NCBI GenBank assembly: GCA_027592135.1
Contig: JAQCIJ010000006.1
Span: 1-45,206, forward strand
Origin: a bacterium
GTDB lineage: Bacteria > Patescibacteriota > Gracilibacteria > Peribacterales > Peribacteraceae
Direction of reading: 5' to 3'
DNA length: 45,206 bases
Below the pieces are notes generated by a model. That model made no database searches. It saw only the letters and a list, made by a program, of their open reading frames with translations, and was not told the DNA's origin. Below are positions 1 to 5,956 of this stretch, one piece after another (position 1 is the first letter of the stretch; every line of letters begins with the position of its first letter). The position numbers and the translations under genes are program-made.

Positions 1-56
1 CTCACCCTGGCGTCTCGTATGCCGCTCTCGGTGTCGTCCTCTCTCGGAAGTTCTGA
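1..56 (+). CDS. C-terminal end of a DGR variable protein (VR), truncated by the window edge
   Basis: Only the last 17 codons and the stop (TGA 54-56) are inside the window; the frame starts at base 3 and reads HPGVSYAALGVVLSRKF. The same 51 bases recur at 509-559, where they read HPDNSNANLGVVLSRNF. Of seven base differences, six fall at template adenines (516, 518, 519, 524, 530, 531) and the seventh is a C at the very 3' edge (556). Adenine-specific variation in a protein's last codons is the signature of a diversity-generating retroelement variable region, usually in a C-type-lectin or FGE-sulfatase-like fold. The rest of the target gene lies upstream of the window. Confidence 0.85.
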   Translation, partial: HPGVSYAALGVVLSRKF

Positions 57-429
57 ATCTTGCATTCTTGAGGGCTTGAGTCTTTTGAATCCTTGAACCA
101 TCGCTACTGACGATTTTTGATGGATGGATCCATTTTTCCATCATACGATGGCTTTGCGTGCCGTTCATGAAGGCGGGATTACGGTTCCGTCTCACGAAAC
201 GCCTCCACCCCGGCTTAAGTTTAGCAATCGTCGGAATGTTGTGCGTCTACGGATCACAACAGTGTGCGAACGGGGAGTGAGAAGGAACTTCTTGCTCATT
301 CTCAGACTCGGTATCACATTCGTGGTTACGAGCGAATAAAATGCAGGAGAAAGAGGATATAACTTTGCATTGAGTGCATCTGCATTTGATGCGGAGCGTA
401 AACCTCGATTTCCGGTGGTTACGGACGGG
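57..429. other. Spacer between DGR variable region and template; no secure gene
   Basis: In a canonical DGR an accessory gene (avd) could sit here, but I recognise none. One frame from ATG 167 reads a signal-peptide-like start (MKAGLRFRLTKRLHPGLSLA, then a hydrophobic stretch and CANGE) and meets TGA at 278-280. The same frame runs on past that stop to a second TGA at 371-373 and then into the template repeat. This may be a decayed secreted protein or chance. A small palindrome (GATGGA...TCCATC, about 118-140) lies downstream of the variable region, where DGRs often carry a hairpin. Confidence 0.3.
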
Positions 430-559
430 AATGTGCAAATGGTGCTCGGACGGCAACCTCGTCAACGTCGGGAACTTCGATTCTGAGGGCGTGAACGTCA
501 ACAACGATCACCCTGACAACTCGAATGCCAATCTCGGTGTCGTCCTCTCTCGGAACTTC
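430..559 (+). repeat. DGR template repeat (TR)
   Basis: The segment is rich in AAC/AAT codons: in the frame of the variable region it reads DGNLVNVGNFDSEGVNVNND followed by HPDNSNANLGVVLSRNF. Asn codons are the typical template codons because adenine mutagenesis can convert them to many residues without making stops. The 3' part (509-559) pairs with the variable region at 3-53; the downstream half of that match (533-553, GC-rich and invariant) is where the initiation-of-mutagenic-homology element is expected. The 5' limit is a guess, because the matching part of the variable gene lies outside the window. The repeat ends only 13 bases before the reverse transcriptase remnant. Confidence 0.8.
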
Positions 560-572
560 CTTCCTCCATTGA

Positions 573-884
573 ATTGAATCCTTCCTTCGCGCACATCTTG
601 ATCTCAGTCTGCATCCACGCAAAGTCCACATACGTAAATACGCACAGGGCATAGACTTTCTGGGATACGTGATCCTTCAGCACCATCGGATGCTGCGTAC
701 AAGAACCAAGCGTCGCATGTTTCGTAAACTTCATGAGAGAGTCGTTTCGCATAAATCAGGAGTGTGTTCAGAAGACAGCGCGGAGCAATCCTTGCAGTCG
801 TATTTGGGCGTGCTTTCCCATGCCGATGCCTACGATCTGCAATCAGAACTTCTCAATCGCTACTGGTTCTGGAAGACGGAGTAA
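573..884 (+). pseudogene. DGR reverse transcriptase, C-terminal remnant (about 103 aa)
   Basis: The frame is open from 573, just after an in-frame TGA at 570-572, to TAA 882-884. It reads LDLSLHPRKVHIRKY, then GIDFLGYVILQHHRMLRTRT, then QSLQSYLGVLSHADAYDL. These are the conserved C-terminal 'thumb' features of DGR and group-II-like reverse transcriptases (HPxK...GIDFLGYV...RTxTxxR...QSYLGxLxHA). About 250 N-terminal residues, including the YxDD catalytic motif, are missing, and the template repeat lies directly upstream. The element therefore cannot diversify its target unless an intact RT acts in trans, or unless the junction is an assembly artefact. The ATG at 669 is internal to the domain and is not a real start. 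Confidence 0.8.
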
Positions 885-1030
885 AAGGATGTACTGATGG
901 TTGCCTATCTGTTCATAGCTTGTAGTAAAAAGAGATAAGTTATTTCGCAGTATCCATAGAAAACACGCGAAGAGGGAAAGTAAAGTTCCCTAAACTCTTC
1001 TGACACCAAAAACCGAACGCTTACCGCTTA

Positions 1031-1045
1031 TTGCTCTGGCCAACT
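1031..1045 (-). repeat. 15-nt tRNA-Thr fragment (D-arm piece)
   Basis: TTGCTCTGGCCAACT is identical to 1104-1118 inside tRNA-Thr (D-arm to anticodon stem). It lies 9 bases from the 3' end of that gene. Together with the 5' fragment at 1214-1240 it suggests breakage or partial duplication at this tRNA locus, as seen at old integration sites. Confidence 0.6.
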
Positions 1046-1053
1046 CAAAAAAA

Positions 1054-1130
1054 TGGAGCCACCTCGGGGATTCGAACCCCGGACCCACGCATTACAAGTG
1101 CGTTGCTCTGGCCAACTGAGCTAAGGTGGC
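1054..1130 (-). tRNA. tRNA-Thr (anticodon UGU), CCA encoded
   Basis: Read on the minus strand it begins GCCACCTTAGCTCAGTTGG. It has a 7-bp acceptor stem (GCCACCT/AGGTGGC), an anticodon loop CTTGTAA (UGU, threonine), the T-arm GGGTTCGAATCCC, and an encoded TCCA end at 1054-1057. All arms pair. It is transcribed away from the RNase P RNA gene. Partial copies of it flank it on both sides. Confidence 0.95.
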
Positions 1131-1159
1131 ATGTATTATGACGTCTGCGGAAGGATCAA

Positions 1160-1242
1160 GTGTTATCATTTGGCCAGAGCAATGCTCATTATAGTGCTCG
1201 CCTGCTAGAGCAGGCTCGACCCAACTGAGCTAAGGTGGCAAA
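1160..1242 (-). repeat. Degenerate tRNA-Thr 5' half
   Basis: On the minus strand, bases 1240 down to about 1220 repeat the tRNA-Thr acceptor 5' strand and D-arm (GCCACCTTAGCTCAGTTGG). The sequence then diverges into unrelated small hairpins, and no anticodon arm, T-arm or 3' acceptor strand follows. A second piece, TTGGCCAGAGCAA (1171-1183), is an inverted copy of the D-arm segment. It is not a functional tRNA; it is most simply debris from duplication or element excision at the tRNA. Confidence 0.6.
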
Positions 1243-1291
1243 TTTAACTGCCCTAGCTTAAAGGGTTTAGGTTTTGTTGAGAAGAGATTTA

Positions 1292-1320
1292 TTGTAAAAA
1301 ACCCTGATTTATGCGATAAT
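1292..1320 (+). promoter_or_regulatory. Promoter of the RNase P RNA gene
   Basis: TTGTAA (1292-1297), a 17-bp spacer and GATAAT (1315-1320), the latter preceded by TGC as an extended -10. The predicted start, about 1326-1327, coincides with the first base of helix P1 of the RNA. Confidence 0.75.
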
Positions 1321-1325
1321 GACCG

Positions 1326-1718
1326 TCCGCTCTTTTGGTGATCGCCACGCCTCACATGTGAGGCCGTGGAGGAACGTCCGGGCACCCCTGGAACGCTATG
1401 CGGCTAACAGCCGTCGCGTGCATATAATTCATAAAATGTGCGTAGGACTAGTGCCACAGAGACGAGCCCCTTTATTGGGGAGTGAAACGCCTCGGAGTAC
1501 TGAGGATTCGACTACAGCCTAGCTGTAGGCCAATCGGTAAACTCATGGTGGTGTAAGGAGGATTTGGGTGATTGGAAATTGTGCTGGTTCCGGCACACCA
1601 ATTACTCCTCCGCGCAGTGCCCTGTACCCATCGTGGTACATGGGTCGAGGTCATAGAGCAATCTTGGCCCCAGATAGATGATCACCCTTAGACAGAACCC
1701 GGCGTACAGGAGAGCGGA
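1326..1718 (+). ncRNA. rnpB: RNase P RNA (bacterial class A)
   Basis: This is the catalytic RNA that trims tRNA 5' leaders. Helix P1 is a perfect 8-bp pair (TCCGCTCT 1326-1333 with AGAGCGGA 1711-1718), and P2 pairs GGTGATC (1337-1343) with GATCACC (1680-1686). Conserved cores are visible: GGAGGAACGTCCGGGC near 1368, GTGCCACAGAGACGAGCC near 1451, GTGAAACGCC near 1482, and AGATAGATGATCACCC followed by ACAGAACCCGGC near 1673-1702. The length (about 393 nt) is normal. A promoter lies directly upstream and a terminator directly downstream, so it is an independent unit. Confidence 0.95.
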
Positions 1719-1720
1719 TC

Positions 1721-1746
1721 AAAAAAGCGCGAAAAGCGCTTTTTTG
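1721..1746 (+). terminator. Intrinsic terminator of rnpB
   Basis: AAAAAAGCGC-GAAA-AGCGCTTTTTT-type hairpin with a run of six T. It closes the RNase P RNA unit before the downstream sugar transferase. Confidence 0.85.
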
Positions 1747-1795
1747 CTATAAAATTATAAAGACGTCACAGTGTGATGCCTCTAGAATAGACACG

Positions 1796-3190
1796 ATGAA
1801 GAAATCGGAAGCGATCTTCGGCGTACTGCGTATCCCTATCGATGCATTGGCCGTCTTTGCAGCTCTACTGCTTGCGTATCGCTTGCGTCAGATGAATATC
1901 GACCTGATCCCTGGTGTGCAACTCCTGGACCCTGCGACGACACTCCCCGACCTCGAAGATTACGTATCACTCTTTGTGATCCCTGGGATTCTCGGATTCC
2001 TCTTTTTTGCGGCAACACTCAAAATGTATGTGTTGCTTACGACACGTAGTGCGTGGAATGAAGTAGGTAAATTACTTATCGCCAGTTTCTTGTGGCTTGT
2101 TGCCGTGATTGCTTGGTATTTCCTCGTCAAAAAACAACTGTTTTATTCGCGCATACTTCTCGTGCACTGTGCATTTTTTATCGCAGTGTTTAGCATGATT
2201 GGTCGCTCATCGGTCCTTTTGCTACAGCGTGCATTTTTGCATTGTGGCATCGGAGTGCGCTCGGTGATTTCTATTGGAGGACAGTCGATTGTAAAAGCTG
2301 CTAAGCAGACTCTTGTTGATGACGTTCGCTATAACTATCTCGGACATGTTCAGACGTTGGCAGAAATAAAATCATTACGAGATACCCAACCGATCGACCT
2401 CGTATTACAGACAGATCCAGACCCAAAAAATTCTGTAACGAACGCACTGATCGAGTATTGCAGAAGTGAGCATATTCACTACGCGTTCTTACCACCAGTG
2501 CTTGCAGAAAACCCACACCAATTACGTACAGATCGTATCGGCCTTGTACCGATGTTGTCGTTTAGGCCTACACCACTCGATGGGTGGGGGCGCGTCTTTA
2601 AACGGGCGTTTGATATTGTCGGTAGTCTCATTTTGATTCTACTATTACTCCCAATCCTTTGTATCCTCTGCATCCTCTGCATCCTCTTACAGGGCTTCCC
2701 TATCTTTTACATATCTCGCCGCACAGGTGATTCCTCTCGGAGCACCATTCCCGTCCTCAAATTTCGTACAATGATCCGCGATGCCGATACGAAAAAAGCA
2801 GCGCTTACAGCAAAGAGTCACCGTACAGATGGGCCATTGTTTAAAATAAAAAATGATCCACGTGTGACGCCACTTGGCCGCATGTTCCGTCGGTTCTCTC
2901 TAGATGAATTGCCACAGCTTTTCAATGTCCTTGTCGGACACATGTCGCTTGTGGGGCCGCGTCCACATTTACCAGATGAAGTAGACCGTTACTCCAGTTA
3001 CGAGCGTCGTGTCTTTGCGGTAAAGCCAGGAATAACTGGTCTTGCACAGGTCTCTGGACGCAGTGACTTAGTCTTTAAAGAAGAAGTACGCCTCGACTTA
3101 AAATATATCGAAGAATGGTCACTACGTTTAGATCTCTGGATACTCTGGAGAACGATTTTTGCAGTACTCAGAAAGAATGGAGCAGATTAA
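1796..3190 (+). CDS. Polyprenyl-phosphate sugar-1-phosphate transferase (WbaP/WcaJ type)
   Basis: This integral membrane enzyme starts surface polysaccharide synthesis by moving a sugar-1-phosphate from a UDP-sugar to undecaprenyl phosphate. The 464-aa layout is complete: four N-terminal membrane segments (about 8-140), a Rossmann-like middle (about 150-250), a fifth hydrophobic segment (about 268-295) and the catalytic domain. In the latter, VLKFRTM (about 322), DELPQLFNVL (about 370), SLVGPRP and KPGITGLAQVSGR are the family's signatures. Sugar specificity cannot be read. A TAGAAT -10 box at 1783-1788 is only 7 nt before the ATG, suggesting a leaderless mRNA. The segment ILCILCILCIL (DNA about 2659-2689) is encoded by a 9-nt tandem repeat, probably slippage-made and tolerated because it stays hydrophobic. 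Confidence 0.9.
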   Translation: MKKSEAIFGVLRIPIDALAVFAALLLAYRLRQMNIDLIPGVQLLDPATTLPDLEDYVSLFVIPGILGFLFFAATLKMYVLLTTRSAWNEVGKLLIASFLWLVAVIAWYFLVKKQLFYSRILLVHCAFFIAVFSMIGRSSVLLLQRAFLHCGIGVRSVISIGGQSIVKAAKQTLVDDVRYNYLGHVQTLAEIKSLRDTQPIDLVLQTDPDPKNSVTNALIEYCRSEHIHYAFLPPVLAENPHQLRTDRIGLVPMLSFRPTPLDGWGRVFKRAFDIVGSLILILLLLPILCILCILCILLQGFPIFYISRRTGDSSRSTIPVLKFRTMIRDADTKKAALTAKSHRTDGPLFKIKNDPRVTPLGRMFRRFSLDELPQLFNVLVGHMSLVGPRPHLPDEVDRYSSYERRVFAVKPGITGLAQVSGRSDLVFKEEVRLDLKYIEEWSLRLDLWILWRTIFAVLRKNGAD

Positions 3191-3246
3191 GGTTGAAGGT
3201 TGGAAAACCTTCCAAACTTCACTAACATTTGTTACGATCTTTCTTG

Positions 3247-3588
3247 ATGAACTCAATAGATATCAATACATCGTTCGGCAAGGCAGTAGTTATACTCATC
3301 GTGGCTATCACCGTCGCACTTGCATATGAATCATTCGTTGCGGATAAATCGGGCAGTGAATTTAAGCCGAAAGAAAACCAAGCATGCGAAGGAACACCAA
3401 TCGAAGTCGATTATCCATACCACGGAGGAATGCTAGGACCGCATGCGTGCAATCCACAGTGTGATGACAAGGTGCAACACTACGTGTTGTACACAAATGG
3501 TAAAGCAACACAGTGTCAAAAACTTCCCGGTTGTCTCGACTGGGGAGAAGACCAAGGGGTGACGTGTCTTCCGCCTTTGGCGGAATAG
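3247..3588 (+). CDS. Small membrane-anchored, secreted Cys-containing protein, unknown function
   Basis: The 113-aa product has one N-terminal hydrophobic segment (AVVILIVAITVALAY) followed by an extracytoplasmic part with six cysteines in paired spacing (HACNPQC, QCQKLPGC, VTC), probably disulphide-bonded. I do not recognise a family. I chose ATG 3247 over an upstream TTG at 3229 because a TACGAT -10 box (3233-3238) sits 8 nt before it, as at other genes here, and because it gives a cleaner N-terminus. The last codons (CLPPLAE) lie on a 7-bp perfect hairpin, TTCCGCC-TTT-GGCGGAA, so the C-terminus may have been acquired from a small palindromic repeat. Confidence 0.7.
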   Translation: MNSIDINTSFGKAVVILIVAITVALAYESFVADKSGSEFKPKENQACEGTPIEVDYPYHGGMLGPHACNPQCDDKVQHYVLYTNGKATQCQKLPGCLDWGEDQGVTCLPPLAE

Positions 3589-3622
3589 GATTGCGAGGAG
3601 TGCGATGTTTTCTTCGCAATCC
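3588..3622. terminator. Hairpin between convergent genes
   Basis: GGATTGCGA (3588-3596) pairs perfectly with TCGCAATCC (3614-3622). It starts at the last base of the upstream stop codon and ends directly before the convergent gene's stop, so it probably serves as a two-way transcription end, although there is no long U-tract. Confidence 0.55.
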
Positions 3623-5914
3623 TTAAAAAAGATTCATCTGCCAGTTTTCCGCAAAGTCACTCGATGTTTTTGCCGCCTTTTTCTCTGCGAGTTTCTCGCA
3701 ACAAATCTCCATATATTTACGCACACCTGCACCATACTTCTTTTCGGAGATACGATTGTCGATCACGGTAACATCTGCACTACCCTTGGCGATTCGTCTA
3801 TATGTGCGCAGCAAACGGAAGAGTCTTTGCAGAAGCCGTGGCATGGAGTAGCCGATAAATGCATTAGCAAAATGCTCTGCACGTTTGGAAAACACCGGTT
3901 GTGATGGGTTATCAAATGGCAGTGCATCGATAACAAGATGATCCACCGTACCAGGTGGCAACTCTACTCCTTCGAATGTCCAAGGGGTGAGCACCCACAC
4001 GACAGGTTCCGATGCTGCTAAGAACTCTGCCTGCATGCGGTTTACTCCTCCGCTAAAACTCTGGCAGATCAGTGTAATACCGCGCGCCTCTAAATCTTCG
4101 GTGTACTTTACGAAGTACTCCTCTATCACGCGTCTGCTTCCTGCGAGAACAATTGTTTTTCCATCTGGCGGGTCACTGACTACTGTAGAGCCGCGCATTT
4201 CCTCGGGAAACGAAATCTCAATGGGGTCTTGCGCACGTTCTATCGCAGTATTGAGTGCCATTTTTGTCGCACGATGCACAGCCTCTTGCAAGAGTTGTGC
4301 GTTCTTTGGTGGAACAAGCATTGTAACAGGGTACTTTTCGTAGAGTTGTTCTTTCATAAGTTCGGCAACACTCTCCGGAACGCTGTGCATATACTGATTA
4401 CCATCTTGGCGTGTTTCTAACCACGTGATTCTTGTAAGTGCCTCTTCTTCTAGGCAACGCATAGCAGCCTCTAGGTGCTTATGGGTTTGTGGTAGTAATG
4501 TAGTGTCCTCTAAGAGGCCTGTTAGCATTTTGCGGAGTGCATCTGCATCTGGAGCATGAAGATCGCTGTGGGCCAAGAAACGTATGTCTTGTTCGTTGCG
4601 TGTTTTCTCGATCCAAATTTGTAACAGGTCCGTAAATTTTGTGAGTGCTTCATGGTTATTGGCAGCAGCGCGTACGTCATTAAGGTTACAATAGTGCCCG
4701 TATGCTTTGTTTGCGGTGTCTTCGAGCATCGAAGCATCATCAATAATGATATGTGCGTTCTCGTTTAACGCCCCATGTGCTGCGTGTTCTGGATCTGCAA
4801 CGAATGCAAGTAACTGGCGGTGATCCAGAAGTACGACAGAAGGCAAATCTATGAATTGATCAGTATAGGTTGAACTTGTTTCGAGGCATGTCAGTTTGCC
4901 ATTCCACACAGCGCGCTCATCTCCATGAATCGGTGCATCATCAAATACCTTTGGTGCGTACCAGTCGAGCTTTGTGACAAGCGTTGCCTCGTCTGCACTG
5001 TACAACTCTTGGGAACGCAGTGTTTCTGCAGCCTCTGGGTCAAGCAACAAAAAAGGTGGCTGCAACACACGGACTTCTTTACCAAGCTGCAAACGCTTTG
5101 CCATTGTTGCTACATTCTTTACGGCGATCCAGTGCACAGTTGATGTGTCTTTTGCTGCTGCGTCTATCACGCTCTGTAGCATCATTGGATCTAATGATTC
5201 TTCGATCATATCGACAACGCCCACTGCAGGTTTGTGTAGAGGGATCGAACGTGTCATACCGGGGAATTTTTTTTGCTCGGGCATCTGCATCCACGTAGGC
5301 CTTGTCTTTGCGTCACTCGTTGGTAGTGCATCAAAAAGCATTTTGTAGCCTTCAGAACTTTTGTTCATTGTCGCTTTAATATCCATCACCATATCCTGTG
5401 GAAGCTCGAGAAGGCGCTCCCAACACTTACTCAATAGCTCCAATGTTGCACGTACATCACCAAGTGCCCTGTGCACAGGTGCATGATTAAGTTTCAGTAT
5501 CGCACTCACGTAACTGAGGGAATAACTCTCTAGCTCTGGAAACACGAGTGATGCAAGCATCGAGGTATCGAGGTTTGGTCTTTGCAAGAGATCGATTCCT
5601 TCGCCGTTTAACATACGAATATCAAACTGAATATTCTGCCCAACAATAATCGTGTCTTCTCCAATGCTTTTGACAATATCTGCCTGTTGATCGGCGAATG
5701 TTTTCTTTCCGGTTAATGCATCGGGGCGAATACGTGTGATGATTTGTACAACATCAGGAATCTCCACAGGGACTGCAACGAGTTCATCGTATTCATCTAC
5801 CTGCTTTCCGTCACGATACACGACGTGTGCATACTCAATAATGCGATTAACTTTTGGGACGAAACCAGTTGTTTCTGTGTCGAGGACAACGAAAGGGAGG
5901 TGGGGAAGATTCAT
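3623..5914 (-). CDS. DEDDh 3'-5' exonuclease fused to an ATPase-deficient DinG-like helicase
   Basis: Residues 1-175 are a DnaQ/epsilon-type exonuclease with the full catalytic set: DTETTG (D12, E14), GQNIQFD, and HRALGDVRAT near 150, giving the last His and Asp. The rest follows the DinG/XPD-like helicase plan: a 'VVLLDHRQLLA' segment, IIIDDASMLEDT near 391 where DEAH is expected, QSFSGGVNRMQAEF, LTPWTFEGVELP near 648, and DALPFDNPSQP. However, there is no Walker A P-loop anywhere, DEAH has become DDAS, and the C-terminal QxxGRxIR motif is degraded to QRLFRLLR. The domain probably binds nucleic acid without unwinding it, so the enzyme would be an exonuclease with a helicase-derived clamp. 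Intact relatives of this fusion are usually about 900 aa; this one is 763. TAGTAT lies 6 nt before the ATG. Confidence 0.85.
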   Translation of the reverse strand: MNLPHLPFVVLDTETTGFVPKVNRIIEYAHVVYRDGKQVDEYDELVAVPVEIPDVVQIITRIRPDALTGKKTFADQQADIVKSIGEDTIIVGQNIQFDIRMLNGEGIDLLQRPNLDTSMLASLVFPELESYSLSYVSAILKLNHAPVHRALGDVRATLELLSKCWERLLELPQDMVMDIKATMNKSSEGYKMLFDALPTSDAKTRPTWMQMPEQKKFPGMTRSIPLHKPAVGVVDMIEESLDPMMLQSVIDAAAKDTSTVHWIAVKNVATMAKRLQLGKEVRVLQPPFLLLDPEAAETLRSQELYSADEATLVTKLDWYAPKVFDDAPIHGDERAVWNGKLTCLETSSTYTDQFIDLPSVVLLDHRQLLAFVADPEHAAHGALNENAHIIIDDASMLEDTANKAYGHYCNLNDVRAAANNHEALTKFTDLLQIWIEKTRNEQDIRFLAHSDLHAPDADALRKMLTGLLEDTTLLPQTHKHLEAAMRCLEEEALTRITWLETRQDGNQYMHSVPESVAELMKEQLYEKYPVTMLVPPKNAQLLQEAVHRATKMALNTAIERAQDPIEISFPEEMRGSTVVSDPPDGKTIVLAGSRRVIEEYFVKYTEDLEARGITLICQSFSGGVNRMQAEFLAASEPVVWVLTPWTFEGVELPPGTVDHLVIDALPFDNPSQPVFSKRAEHFANAFIGYSMPRLLQRLFRLLRTYRRIAKGSADVTVIDNRISEKKYGAGVRKYMEICCEKLAEKKAAKTSSDFAENWQMNLF

Positions 5915-5956
5915 GTGCCTATACTAGCGGTTTCCAACCTATCCAACCTATCAAAC

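Noticed and set aside
167-577. UGA recoded as an amino acid (as in Gracilibacteria/SR1)
   Set aside because: Many genes here end at TGA and the giant genes contain no in-frame TGA, so the standard code holds; the two TGA codons here mark decay or chance.
669-884. A complete 71-aa gene starting at ATG 669
   Set aside because: The same frame is open from 573 and the added residues (LHPRKVHIRKY, GIDFLGYV) belong to the RT domain, so ATG 669 is internal.
1160-1242. A second functional tRNA
   Set aside because: Only the acceptor 5' strand and D-arm match; anticodon arm, T-arm and 3' acceptor strand are missing.
3229-3246. TTG 3229 as start of the small secreted protein
   Set aside because: It overlaps the predicted -10 box; ATG 3247 gives the normal spacing and a better N-terminus.
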